The notes under the pieces: model-generated
Databases searched by the model: none
Told to the model about the DNA's origin: nothing
The model's input: the letters and a program-made list of their open reading frames with translations, nothing else
Part shown: positions 17,927 to 27,314 of the stretch, piece by piece
How positions within the stretch are numbered: position 1 is the first letter of the stretch
Layout: each line of letters begins with the position of its first letter
Made by a program: the position numbers and the translations under genes
NCBI GenBank assembly: GCA_000620185.1
Contig: KK211088.1
Span: 264,498 to 328,497, forward strand
Source of the DNA: Geodermatophilaceae bacterium URHB0062
GTDB taxonomy: Bacteria > Actinomycetota > Actinomycetes > Mycobacteriales > Geodermatophilaceae
Direction: 5' to 3'
DNA: 64,000 nt

Positions 17927-18124
17927 TACGCCATCCTCGCCAATGCGTCCCCACCCGACAACCGGGTACGGTGGACTTACCTCCGTTTGAGTACCCTGGG
18001 GCCTCCCGGTCAGAACGAGCATCGAGTGCATGCGTGTGGTCCGGGGCGAAGAGGACGTCGCAGTCGGTACTGGACTAAGCTACAAGCAGCCAGTGCGTGG
18101 CCGGGGGTGCTAGACATACAGCCC

Positions 18125-19006
18125 GTGAGCACAAGGCTTCTCGACCATCTGAAGGCAGCACTAGCGGCCCGGCCGCGGGCGGCACTGCTGCGCCGTGTGC
18201 AGAAGACCCCTTCCCTGTCCTGGTCAGGACGGGCCAAGCTGGCTCTGGCCGTCGCTAGATCTGTGCCGAGCTGGAACCGCCGCGACACGGCGATACCAGT
18301 GTCCGGCGGCACGATCTACGTCGGGCACCGGTCCCCCCTCGTGGACGTCACAACAGTCCTCGACGTGTGGGAGGCCGAGATGTTCCCGGCCGACTGCGCA
18401 GACCGGGTGGTACTGGACGTGGGGGCGCATAAGGGTTATTTCGGCGCATGGGCACTTGCGCAGGGCGCGTCAGCGGTCATCTCGTGCGAGCCCTATTTGG
18501 AGAACTACCTGGCCATGCAGCGAAGCTATAGGGTACATACACGACGACTTGCCTGGGACATTCTTCCAGTGGCGGTCGGTGCATCGGACGGGCAGGCAAC
18601 CCTATTCGTGTCCCGGGAGTCCTGGGGCCATTCTCTCTACGAGCATATGGTAGAGGCGGCAGGGTCCGAGCAGGTCGAGGTGATCGGGCTGGGGACGCTC
18701 TTGTCACGCGCTCAATCACGACGCCCAGGCTGCGACGTGGTCCTCAAGCTGAACATTGAAGGGTCCGCCGGCGACGTTCTCCTCGCCGTTCCCCCCGCTG
18801 AGCTTGCTTCAGTCGTCGAGGTCCATATGGACCATGAACCTGGCTCGCCGCATCGAATCGAGGAGATCCTCGACCATCTCCACGCGGCTGGTTTGAGCAA
18901 CGCCGACGCGCGAGGGGACCGACTGTTCCGGATCACCCGCCCCAAGGCGGTACAGGGTGCGATCGCCAGCGCAGCGACGGACCATGTCAGGACTCCCGAC
19001 TACTGA
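18125..19006 (+). CDS. FkbM-family methyltransferase
   Basis: The 293-residue product has VVLDVGAHKGYFGAWALAQGA (SAM motif I) at about residues 97-117, ISCEPYLENY (motif II acidic residue), and LKLNIEGSAGDVL, the characteristic FkbM segment. FkbM enzymes O-methylate sugars and polyketides. Its place beside the exporter suggests methylation of the exported glycan. GTG 18125 is used; the frame extends upstream to 17909 but has no better start and overlaps the divergent promoter region. A run of helical, basic residues precedes the domain. Confidence 0.8.
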   Translation: MSTRLLDHLKAALAARPRAALLRRVQKTPSLSWSGRAKLALAVARSVPSWNRRDTAIPVSGGTIYVGHRSPLVDVTTVLDVWEAEMFPADCADRVVLDVGAHKGYFGAWALAQGASAVISCEPYLENYLAMQRSYRVHTRRLAWDILPVAVGASDGQATLFVSRESWGHSLYEHMVEAAGSEQVEVIGLGTLLSRAQSRRPGCDVVLKLNIEGSAGDVLLAVPPAELASVVEVHMDHEPGSPHRIEEILDHLHAAGLSNADARGDRLFRITRPKAVQGAIASAATDHVRTPDY

Positions 19007-19042
19007 TAGTGCGCAATGACCGCCGGCGGGGGTGCTGTCCGG

Positions 19043-20269
19043 TCAATTGCTGGCGCCGCATGCGGTCCCACCTGTAGCCGCCAGCCGGTATCGGCGCACC
19101 GCCGAGTCGATGTCAAGTTGCAGCTTGCGGTGCGCGGCATCCGCCCACGCGCGCCCTGCCGCACCCTGTCGTGCTCGCGCATCCCGGTCCAGCAGCGTGT
19201 TCACGGTGAGCCGAGCCAACTCGTCGCGTTTCTCGGAGATTCCGGCAAAGAGCGAAGGCGCAAGCCCCTCCGCTCCGACCGGTGTCGCGATCACCGGTAC
19301 GCCGCATGCCAACGCCTCGATGACCTTGAGCTTGATCCCCGCACCCACGATCAGGGGCACCAGCACCACGGCGGCGCCAAGGTACACGGGGGCGAGGTCG
19401 CGGACGTAACCGACAACCCGCACCCCCTTCTCCTTCGCTGCGGATTCTTGCAGCTCGGCAGAAGCGCCAGAACCGGCGATCAGAAGTTCCGCGTCCGGCA
19501 CGGCGTCTCGGACTGCGGGCCAGATTTCACTTACCAGCCACTTGGCCGCCTGATCATTCTCGGGCCGGTACATGGCACCGACGAACACGACCATTGAGCC
19601 CTCGAGTGGTGCGACAATGCGCGGCAGGTCGAAGTACAGCTGCTCTACCCCGATCGGGACCCGCACGCCCAGTCCGCTCAACAACGCGGCGTCCTTCGAC
19701 GAGAACGTCGCCACCGAGTCGAATTTGTTGAGCAGCAACGGCTCTCGCACTGCAGCTCGGACGGAGGAGATCCGGGCCATCCACCTCCTGAGCGTCGACG
19801 GGGAACCCACCGCCCTTCGATGGAGAGCCTGCGTCATGACGTCGTGTGCATACGCGAGGAGCAGGCCACGGGGGTACAACTGGCGCAACGAGTCCACCAT
19901 GGCGAAGTGTTGCGACCAGTGAACCTCGACTACGTCCAGAGATGGCGCTTCCTCCCGGAGTTGGCTGGACCAGGACCGCAGGACCGCCCCGCCGGGTGTC
20001 AATTCTCCCGCGAGACTCCTCAGCCCGAACGCGAGCGCCCTACCCGCAACCCCTCGGGGCCGGGGGGTCCGCAGGCTCACCAGCCGCACCTCAGGACGCA
20101 CGCCCAGGTCATAGGGAGAGGCGTCCCACCCTTCCTGGACGATCAGAGTCACGTCGCAGGCGTCCTGCAAAGCGTTGACCCGGTGACGTACAAGGAGTGC
20201 GCCGGCGTTGTCCATGTAGTCCGGCGGCCAGAAGGGGGCGATGATCCCAACGCGAGGCCTAATTTCCAC
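19043..20269 (-). CDS. Glycosyltransferase, GT-B fold (GT4-like)
   Basis: This 408-residue enzyme has the two-Rossmann GT-B layout. The N-terminal half begins VGIIAPFWPPDYMDN; the C-terminal half has VVFVGAMYRPENDQA, AELLIAGSGAS, VVGYVRDLAPVYLGAAVVLVP and GAGIKLKVIEALACGVPVIATPVGAEGL, the donor-binding E-x7-E region of GT4. The GTG at 20269 overlaps the stop of the upstream polymerase by 11 bases, suggesting coupled translation. The long open extension to 20548 runs inside the polymerase gene and is rejected. Donor and acceptor are unknown. Confidence 0.82.
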   Translation of the reverse strand: MEIRPRVGIIAPFWPPDYMDNAGALLVRHRVNALQDACDVTLIVQEGWDASPYDLGVRPEVRLVSLRTPRPRGVAGRALAFGLRSLAGELTPGGAVLRSWSSQLREEAPSLDVVEVHWSQHFAMVDSLRQLYPRGLLLAYAHDVMTQALHRRAVGSPSTLRRWMARISSVRAAVREPLLLNKFDSVATFSSKDAALLSGLGVRVPIGVEQLYFDLPRIVAPLEGSMVVFVGAMYRPENDQAAKWLVSEIWPAVRDAVPDAELLIAGSGASAELQESAAKEKGVRVVGYVRDLAPVYLGAAVVLVPLIVGAGIKLKVIEALACGVPVIATPVGAEGLAPSLFAGISEKRDELARLTVNTLLDRDARARQGAAGRAWADAAHRKLQLDIDSAVRRYRLAATGGTACGASN

Positions 20270-21848
20270 CGGACCGCCCGACACCCGAGACGCGTCCGAC
20301 CACGACAGCGCGTCCCTGCTCTCGCGTCGTGGACATGCTCTCCGGCGAACGAACGTTGGTCCCGGCCGTCGAGTGGCGCCCGCGGGACAGGCCAGCAGCG
20401 TCGGCGATCTCCCCTGCACCGGCCAGTCGAGCAGCCGCCCCGACGTCCGGGGCCGACTCGACAGGGACGTTCCTTCCCGGCGAGCGGAGCATGCGGGGGA
20501 CCAGTGAGGCGACGAGACCCGCGGTGGCAAAGGGCAGGAAGCCGCCATTGAAGGTCAGCAGGTTCTCACTGACCATGCCCGTGAGCGCTTGGGCCACAAA
20601 GACAGCAATGCCGGCTGCCACGTACGGCTGACTGCGAACCGTGAGGCGACCCAGCATCACCAGGGGGATGACCAGAAGTGCGCTGCCCACCCATCCGACC
20701 TGGGCGAGAACGACGACATAGGTGTTCTCCGTTGAGACCGCTGCCCGATAGACGTGGAACGCTCCCGCGCCCGCCGTCCCCCAACCCGTGCCAAGTAACG
20801 GGAACGTGAGGTCGAAGGTGTCCTGCAAAGCAGCTTGATGCGCCAACGTAGAGGCATCGTTCCCCGTCAGGATGTTCACGATGTATGCCTGGAGTGCCGG
20901 AATGAAGAACGCTGCGCCCAGCAGAGCGACGGCGGTTCCGCCGGCAGCGGCGAGGGCGCGCCCTGCACCGTAACGACGGATGCCGAAGAAGCTCAGGCCA
21001 ACGAACGCCAACATCCAGCCGTCCCTTGTGAAAGATAAAAGCAGCCCTGCCGAGATCAGGAGCAGGACGAGCCTCCGCCAGCGGAGAGCGTCACTGCTGG
21101 CCACGGCGAGGATAAGAGCTGCCCCAAGGTTCTCGCCCGCTGAAAGCGGATCGCCGAAGGTTCCCGTCAGCCTTGAATGACCCGACGTCGTAGCGAAGTT
21201 GAACGGCAGATCCGTCAGCGGGTCAACGAACTGAGGCTGCTGCTTTACGTCGCTCCAGAATCGCCCAACCCCGACCACTTCACTCAGGAACTGCCGAGGC
21301 AGCGCCAGTTCTACAATGGCATAGGCAGCCGCCGCCGCTGCCATGTAGGCGCAGGTCACACTGGCACTGCGCCGTTCCTGGGGTTTCAGCATGGCGACAC
21401 AGCCCAGGGAAAGCGCGGGGACGAGGGCATTCCTGACGGACTGGAGCTGCACCGCGATGGGCGCGGGTGAGGGTAGCAAGAACAGGAAACCGACGCTGAG
21501 AGCGGTGAAGGTTGCCACCAGTATGAGCGCCCAAGGGCTTCTCTTCTCCGCGACGGTGCGTGTCCCCAGTACAACGAAGAGCGCCCACGCCAGCACATCC
21601 TTGGCGAGGATCCCGTACTTGACCACTCCAGTCGGAATCCCGAGCGAGTATGCCACGGCAAAGAGATGAGAGCTGAAGAACACGACCCCGATCACGATGG
21701 CGAATGCCACGGCCGGCCGCCGTCGGCACAGCGCAATCCAGGCCCCGAGCGCCATCGCCAAGAGCAAGGCCACGAACACGGTCGGCTCGACTGCCACGAC
21801 CGCACCGGTCAGACCCGCGCTGACCAGCAGCGTCAGAGCGGTGATCAT
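20259..21848 (-). CDS. O-antigen polymerase/ligase-like membrane protein (Wzy-like)
   Basis: The 529-residue protein has about 11-12 hydrophobic segments and a large extracytoplasmic loop, with FTRDGWMLAFVGL and a GTGWGTAGAGAFH ... STENTYVVVLAQVG region typical of the Wzy_C/O-antigen ligase family. The C-terminal 90 residues are polar and probably cytoplasmic. Wzy joins lipid-linked repeat units in the Wzx/Wzy pathway. ATG 21848 starts directly at the first helix. It lies in a leftward series with the flippase upstream and a glycosyltransferase downstream. Confidence 0.78.
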   Translation of the reverse strand: MITALTLLVSAGLTGAVVAVEPTVFVALLLAMALGAWIALCRRRPAVAFAIVIGVVFFSSHLFAVAYSLGIPTGVVKYGILAKDVLAWALFVVLGTRTVAEKRSPWALILVATFTALSVGFLFLLPSPAPIAVQLQSVRNALVPALSLGCVAMLKPQERRSASVTCAYMAAAAAAYAIVELALPRQFLSEVVGVGRFWSDVKQQPQFVDPLTDLPFNFATTSGHSRLTGTFGDPLSAGENLGAALILAVASSDALRWRRLVLLLISAGLLLSFTRDGWMLAFVGLSFFGIRRYGAGRALAAAGGTAVALLGAAFFIPALQAYIVNILTGNDASTLAHQAALQDTFDLTFPLLGTGWGTAGAGAFHVYRAAVSTENTYVVVLAQVGWVGSALLVIPLVMLGRLTVRSQPYVAAGIAVFVAQALTGMVSENLLTFNGGFLPFATAGLVASLVPRMLRSPGRNVPVESAPDVGAAARLAGAGEIADAAGLSRGRHSTAGTNVRSPESMSTTREQGRAVVVGRVSGVGRSGGN

Positions 21849-22076
21849 GCCTGGCCCGCTTTGAGGGTGTCGCACGCCGTGACAATAACCTGCGTGTCCC
21901 GCAGAGGTCGTTCGGCAACCAGAAGACTCCCTCGACGGAGCAGGTGCCCCTGTGCATCACTGGCCCAATACCGGCGCAGCAGGCCCACGGAGGCATCAAG
22001 CGATCGATGCCCTGGGGTCCTTTCCGTCGAAGTCCGGAGATCGATCATCACCCCGCTCCAAATCAAAGGAGGAAGT

Positions 22077-23642
22077 TCACGCTCGAGTACACAACCCCTT
22101 TATCTTGGTTCCTGCAGCCTTCACCATGCCCAGCCAGAACGAGGCATCGCAAACCAGAAGAGCCACCATTGAGACGAGTCCTAGGCCCACTAGACCCAGA
22201 AACTGGGCCAGCGTCTGCGGGTGCTGGCCCACGACCCAGGACGCCCCCACGAACGCGACTGCGGCTACCAGGACCGCAAGGAGCGAGAGCCGGAGAACCA
22301 GCCGCGAGGTGGTCCGGGCCGCTCGCAGGTTCGTGACCCTCCGGAACAGGAGCAGGAAGACAGCGGACGAAACCACCGCGCTTATGCCGGTGGCCGCAAC
22401 AACCCCCGGCGCCCCCCATTCCAAGCCCAGCCAGATGCTCAGCGACAGGTTCAGGATCGTCTGTATGAGCCCGTAGGTCACCTCCGGGCCAGGACGTCCT
22501 ACGGTTCTCAAGTACACGGTTCCAGGGCCCGTGAAATTGTTCACGAGGTTTCCTAAGGCTAGGGCGACGAACATGAATTCGGCATGCTGGGGTATGTGTC
22601 CGAGCCAAAGCGACAGGATCAGCGGCGACAGTCCGATGAGCAAGCTCGCCGGAGCCAAGTTGATCCTCGCCATGTGGCGGAGACTGTCATCGAATTGCCG
22701 AGCCACACCACTGTCCGGCCCCGTCGAAGCTCGCGCCATGGGGTTACTCAGGGCGACGAGATACTGGCCGGGAACCACGCGAGTCACTCGCGCCATTGTG
22801 TTGGCCGTCTCGAACGGGGCGACGGCGACGGTCGATGAGACCCCGGTGATCACCAACTTATCCGTCTGGGAGTTCAGAAACAGACTCAAGCCGTTCAATT
22901 GCATCCAAGCGGCGAATCGGATCATTTCCTTAACCGGCGGCCCCTCGTTCTTGAGGTCGGGACCGACGGCCATTCTCCAGAGAAGCCAAACAGACCTGGT
23001 CAAGTACACGCTCGCCTGCACTCCTGCAGCAGCCACCGTGAGCCAGAGCAGCGTGGTCGCACTGTCGCCAGAGATGGCTCCTGCCGCTGTGGCAACGAGA
23101 ACGAGAAGCTGACCTATCAGTTGCCAGACGCCTACTGAACGGAAGTCCGACAGCGCGACGAGGGCGTACCTGCCGATCGTGTTCAAAAGGTAGACGGCGA
23201 GCAGAGCGAACGTCGCCCACAGAAAGCCTGGGACGCTGCTAGAACCGGAGTAACGGGACTCGACCAAGGAGACCAGTTCCGGCTGGAACGACGCGGTCAC
23301 CGCTCCTGACACAAGCAGCATCACCGCTGCGGACGTCAAGGAGAACAGGAACGCACCCCTCGCTCGACGAACGTCATCGACGGCCAGGGCCACCGTCATG
23401 AATCGCGTCGTAGCTGCGCCCAGACCAAAGTCCAGCGTCGCCACCGCCAGACCCAATCCGAATCCGAGGGCCCACAGGCCGAAGTCACCCGGGGGTAGGA
23501 CCCGAAACAGGATGGGGGTCTGCAGCAGGGCAAGGAGCAGGCCGCCGATGGTGCCGACTGCAAGCCAGGCTGTGGAGCGGGTGAGGGCGCCGTCGCGCGG
23601 GCCCTGGTCAAGGGCGGGCGTTCCCGTCTTAAGCCACCTCAC
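22077..23642 (-). CDS. Wzx-like polysaccharide flippase (MATE/MOP superfamily)
   Basis: Fourteen or so hydrophobic segments occur in 521 residues, with the MOP-type N-terminal region (VGTIGGLLLALLQTPILFRVLPPGDFGLWALGFGL) and Arg/Lys-rich cytoplasmic loops. Wzx proteins flip undecaprenyl-linked repeat units across the membrane. GTG 23642 is the first start; no strong ribosome site is visible. The presence of both this flippase with a Wzy-like polymerase and an ABC exporter at 15.8-17.9 kb means the locus can serve two export mechanisms. Confidence 0.82.
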   Translation of the reverse strand: MRWLKTGTPALDQGPRDGALTRSTAWLAVGTIGGLLLALLQTPILFRVLPPGDFGLWALGFGLGLAVATLDFGLGAATTRFMTVALAVDDVRRARGAFLFSLTSAAVMLLVSGAVTASFQPELVSLVESRYSGSSSVPGFLWATFALLAVYLLNTIGRYALVALSDFRSVGVWQLIGQLLVLVATAAGAISGDSATTLLWLTVAAAGVQASVYLTRSVWLLWRMAVGPDLKNEGPPVKEMIRFAAWMQLNGLSLFLNSQTDKLVITGVSSTVAVAPFETANTMARVTRVVPGQYLVALSNPMARASTGPDSGVARQFDDSLRHMARINLAPASLLIGLSPLILSLWLGHIPQHAEFMFVALALGNLVNNFTGPGTVYLRTVGRPGPEVTYGLIQTILNLSLSIWLGLEWGAPGVVAATGISAVVSSAVFLLLFRRVTNLRAARTTSRLVLRLSLLAVLVAAVAFVGASWVVGQHPQTLAQFLGLVGLGLVSMVALLVCDASFWLGMVKAAGTKIKGLCTRA

Positions 23643-23776
23643 TCACAAACGCGTTGTCGCTCGTCATACCGGGCCAGGGACCTGGCGCTCCCGCTCATGT
23701 GTACGAGATCAATTGTGCCGTAACGCGGGGGACCGATGTGCTCGCTTTCTAACAGGGCACACCGTCCTGTACGGCG

Positions 23777-24706
23777 CTATCGGGTCACACGCTGAGTCTG
23801 ACGGACCGCCCGCACGCCGGCGAACAGCCCCCTGACGGACCTTGCGGTCTTGCGCAGTCGGTGGTCTCGCTCGCGTCGAATCGGACGGAGGAGCAGGCGC
23901 ATCGTCTCAGGGAAGCCTCGACCGACCAGCAGTCCGAGCGCGCCCCTACCAAGGACCTCATGGCAGACGATGAGGCGGTTTCGTTGGTTGTAGTAGTAGA
24001 ACTTGTCCGACTTCCTCTCGGCAGTGCCACCCTGGGCATGCCATACGCGCGCGTCAGGGACCACTACTAGGGCCACACCGGCGCTGGCGGCCCTCAGACT
24101 CAGATCCACATCCTCCCAGTAGAGGAAGAGATCCTCACGGAATCCGCCGAGCTTCTCGAAGGTCTCGACCGCCATCATCATCGCCGCTCCGGTCATGAAG
24201 GTGACCTGGACGGACTCGCCAGGAGCGGTGTCCAGGGCCGCACCGTAATTGGTGTGCTCGACCCGACCAGTTCTCGTGTCGACGGAACCGCCCGCGTAGG
24301 AGACGCACTCCCGTCCGTCGATAGTGGTGACTATGAGCGGCGAGAGAATCGCAGAATGGACCGGTGAGAGACGCGCCAGAAGCCGCTCGGTCGCCGCGGG
24401 TTGCACCACCACATCGGGGTTGAGGATCCACACGACCGCGGCTCCGGTCTTCTGCGCGACACGCACGCCCGCATTAACAGCGGCCCCGAAGCCGACGTTC
24501 TCCGACAGATCGTGGATCGTAACGCGGGCATCCTGCTGACATACTGACGACAGGATTTCCGCGTCGCGCCGGTCCCAGGCGCTGTTGTTCACGATGACGA
24601 CTCGGTCCACCGGCGAACCAGCCGGCAGGGACTGCACACAGCCACGGACCCAGTGCGCCGACTTGAAGTTCACGATCACAACGGCGAGGCTCGGTACCGC
24701 GGTCAC
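23777..24706 (-). CDS. Family 2 glycosyltransferase, rhamnosyltransferase-like (WbbL type)
   Basis: The 309-residue protein begins LAVVIVNFKSAHWV, then VVIVNNSAWD, GFGAAVNAGV, WILNPDVVV, TGAAMMMAVETFEKLGGFREDLFLYWEDVDLSLR, which is the signature series of WbbL-like rhamnosyltransferases that use dTDP-rhamnose. The donor assignment is by family resemblance only. Its ATG overlaps the upstream WecG/TagA gene's stop by four bases. It is the third gene of a coupled trio read leftward from 26585. Confidence 0.82.
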   Translation of the reverse strand: MTAVPSLAVVIVNFKSAHWVRGCVQSLPAGSPVDRVVIVNNSAWDRRDAEILSSVCQQDARVTIHDLSENVGFGAAVNAGVRVAQKTGAAVVWILNPDVVVQPAATERLLARLSPVHSAILSPLIVTTIDGRECVSYAGGSVDTRTGRVEHTNYGAALDTAPGESVQVTFMTGAAMMMAVETFEKLGGFREDLFLYWEDVDLSLRAASAGVALVVVPDARVWHAQGGTAERKSDKFYYYNQRNRLIVCHEVLGRGALGLLVGRGFPETMRLLLRPIRRERDHRLRKTARSVRGLFAGVRAVRQTQRVTR

Positions 24707-25587
24707 ATCGGGTCCCTGCCTGGGAACAGGCGCTGCCTGATCTGCCGGTCGCCGGATCTGGGCCGCCCACCGTCGACCTCCGACTGGGCGGGTGGGCGGG
24801 GCGCACCACCCAGGAATCCGCCCTGGATGGCGGATCGCGCTACGACCCTAAGGAAGACAACGGCTGAGAACAGGTACCGCCGACCGAGTCGCACGGGCTC
24901 ACGCAGGAGTCTGTCCAGCCACTCCAAGCCGAGCAGCCTGGCCAGGCGCGGCGCCCGACGTTGCGTTCCGGCAGCGAAATTGACGCCCGCCCCCACACAC
25001 ATCACCACGCCCTTGTCCAACTTCTGGACCAACGCAGCTCCAAAGATTTCCTGTTTGGGTGCGCCGAGACCGAGGAAGATGATGTCCGGCTTTGCGGCCC
25101 TCAGTCGTTCAGCGGCAAGATCGATCGTTGTCCGAGAGCGGGGATCGACGTCGGGAAGGGGATCGGTCAAGACGACCCCGAGTGTGGGATACCTTTGGCG
25201 CAAGGCCGCGGCGGCCAATTCCGACGACCTTCCGACCCCACCCATCACTGCGAGGGTAAAGCCTTTCCGGCTCGCGAGGCCGCTTACGATGTCGACCAGG
25301 TCGGAACCTGCGACCCGATCGGTCCATCGTCGCGACAAGATGCTCGCTGCGAGGGCAACCGGCCAACCGTCCGCGGGCCAGAGAACTGCGGACTCGTACG
25401 CCGCACCGAAGTCGTAGTCGTTCTCCAGCATGGCGACGTGGTGGATGTTCGGCGTCACGACTAACGCCGGCCCACCCTCTGTGAGCACGTCCAAAAGGTG
25501 TGCGACAACGGCGGCCCGTCTGCCCGCCGTGACTATGGCGCGCCCCAGTCGTTGGGTCGCAACCTGCTGGACGTCTCCTCTCAGCAT
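24703..25587 (-). CDS. WecG/TagA/CpsF-family glycosyltransferase (GT26)
   Basis: Residues about 45-220 carry the GT26 pattern: TPNIHHVAMLENDYDF (where TagA has a TxNxD-type segment), WPADGWPV, VMGGVGRSSELAAAALRQRYP and IIFLGLGAPKQE, then the VGAGVNFAAGTQRRAP loop. Family members transfer N-acetylmannosamine(uronate) or related sugars to lipid-linked acceptors on the cytoplasmic membrane face. ATG 25587 overlaps the upstream gene's end within ATGCTGA. About 40 extra residues at the C-terminus are Arg/Gly-rich and may contact the membrane. Confidence 0.85.
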   Translation of the reverse strand: MLRGDVQQVATQRLGRAIVTAGRRAAVVAHLLDVLTEGGPALVVTPNIHHVAMLENDYDFGAAYESAVLWPADGWPVALAASILSRRWTDRVAGSDLVDIVSGLASRKGFTLAVMGGVGRSSELAAAALRQRYPTLGVVLTDPLPDVDPRSRTTIDLAAERLRAAKPDIIFLGLGAPKQEIFGAALVQKLDKGVVMCVGAGVNFAAGTQRRAPRLARLLGLEWLDRLLREPVRLGRRYLFSAVVFLRVVARSAIQGGFLGGAPRPPAQSEVDGGRPRSGDRQIRQRLFPGRDPM

Positions 25588-26585
25588 TTGAGCGCAGCCT
25601 GGTAGGCATTCATGGTCAGCTCCGCACAGGAAGCCCATGTGTACTGCGACGCCCACGCCTGGAGGCGGCCCCGTTCGTCCTCGTGGGGAGGGGCAAGGCC
25701 ATCGAGCAAACCGACGAGCTCGTCCATGTTCTTCAGTGAGAAGAACCGGCCGTGATCTCCCGCGACTTCACGATGCACGGGTATGTCCGAGCAGATCACC
25801 GGCACTCCGACGCTCATGGCCTCCACTATCGGAAGATTGAAACCCTCATAGAGGGAGGGGCTAACGATAGCGTCCGCCCCGCGGTAGAGCGAGGACAGCA
25901 TCCAATCGTCCACGTCAGCCATATGGATGACATTCTCCAGCGCAGCCGAGCTCCAAGCGCGTCGGCCGACGAGTCGCAGGTCATGCGTCCGACTGATTGC
26001 CGAGGTTGCGTATGCCTTCAGCAGAAAAGTGAGGTTCTTCCTGGGCTCGAGAGTCGCAACCGACAGTATGTACGGCCGGTCGCCTCGGAAAGGCGCATTG
26101 GGAGGAAGTGGTGACACACCGAGCGGCGTGGCGATTACCCTGCGGGGGTCAATAGGGAAGCGCTGCAGCAACTCTATTCTGACTTGATGGGACGGGGTCA
26201 CGTAAACCATGTCGCGTCGCCGCATCGCGAGGGCGGCGAGGGGGTAATAATAGCGCCGTCCGGCCGCGCTGGAGGTCTCACGGTGTGTCCACCACGTCAG
26301 GTCGTGGACCGTCCAGATCAACGGACCCCGGGTCAGCGGAGTCGGCGGATAGGTCGGTAGGTGCAAGGGCATTCCGCGGATTCCCTCACGCATACGAGCG
26401 CTCGGCACACCAACCCAGTCGGACAGAATCCGCCGTCGCATCGCGGATGCATCCACATGCAAAGGCTCGACGCGCGCGCCCAGCGCCGCCAGGAGACTGC
26501 GCGAGTAGCGTTCCCACCCCGTTGTCCGGCGACTGTTCGCTGATCTGTCGTCGAACGCAGCCAGGGGGTAACCGTTCCCTTCCAT
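25581..26585 (-). CDS. Family 4 glycosyltransferase
   Basis: The 334-residue GT-B enzyme shows an N-terminal acceptor domain with IWTVHDLTWW and VTPSHQVRIELLQRF, then the donor domain with ILSVATLEPRKNL, DLRLVGRRAW, ADAIVSPSLYEGFNLPIVEAMSVGVPVICSDIPVHREVAGD; the E-x7-E donor motif is intact. ATG 26585 has GGGGGC at about 8 bases; an upstream ATG at 26615 is possible. It begins a three-gene coupled unit and is the last polysaccharide gene before the decayed fdhB fragment. Confidence 0.87.
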   Translation of the reverse strand: MEGNGYPLAAFDDRSANSRRTTGWERYSRSLLAALGARVEPLHVDASAMRRRILSDWVGVPSARMREGIRGMPLHLPTYPPTPLTRGPLIWTVHDLTWWTHRETSSAAGRRYYYPLAALAMRRRDMVYVTPSHQVRIELLQRFPIDPRRVIATPLGVSPLPPNAPFRGDRPYILSVATLEPRKNLTFLLKAYATSAISRTHDLRLVGRRAWSSAALENVIHMADVDDWMLSSLYRGADAIVSPSLYEGFNLPIVEAMSVGVPVICSDIPVHREVAGDHGRFFSLKNMDELVGLLDGLAPPHEDERGRLQAWASQYTWASCAELTMNAYQAALKC

Positions 26586-26829
26586 GAACCGTTGCCCCCT
26601 TTCCACGCCATCCATTGCTCGTAACGACCGTCGGCCTCAGCCGCGGTTACGTCAAAGACGTGCACGTCGCCGCTTTCGACGGCTCAGGGTAAGGGGTGCG
26701 ACTCTTTAGGACGAGGCCGGCTTCCCCTGCAACCAAGGCTCTGGCGGCCGAAGGCCGGTCCGCTGGCTGAAGACACGGATCCTGCGCGCGGGGCGGGAAG
26801 TGCAGCGGCACCGCTTTGGGTAGCCGAGC

Positions 26830-27160
26830 GCGGCCGACAGCCGCCCGCCACATCACCGCCAGATTACGCGTCGTGATGACCGGGTCCGGCGGCAGGCCGT
26901 AGACCTCCGGCTCCTCAAGCAGCAGGAAGAACTCCTGCGTTCCCCCGACGCCGTCGTTCTCGTCGCGGCCGTAGAGCTGCGAAGTCTCCGCGTCCTGCGA
27001 CTGCGGGTCGCCAGCCGCGCATCGGCACGGGCGTGCAGCTCGTCGAGTTCCTGAGCTTGATCGACGAGGTCGAGCAGACCGGCAGGAAGTCAACCGCAGC
27101 GGTTGCAGATGTCACACGCACCACCACGCCGCCGAGCTGTGTTGCAGGGAGTGCCTGATG
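26830..27160 (-). pseudogene. Fragment of a second formate dehydrogenase beta-subunit gene
   Basis: On the minus strand, one stretch reads LYGRDENDGVGG, FFLLLEEPEVYGLPPDPVITTRNL and MWRAAV, matching the C-terminus of the intact beta subunit at 39161-40234 almost residue for residue. Upstream, in other frames, come ELDELHARADARLAT and, after a deletion, GGVVVR plus CDICNRCG, matching the last ferredoxin-like repeat. Frameshifts and loss of most cysteines make it non-functional. No alpha-subunit sequence is seen beside it. It lies exactly between the polysaccharide island and the following operon. Confidence 0.8.
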
Positions 27161-27314
27161 GTGGGCACTGGCAACGTGCGCCCAGGCTTGACCAAACACC
27201 GGTCGTCATTAGTCGGCCTGGGTCCCCAGTTGCGGTTGCCGTTTCGGGCCCGCTCGGTTGGATGTGTCCCAGGACGCGCGCCCCGCCCGGACGCGTCTTC
27301 TTTCGCATAGTCGT

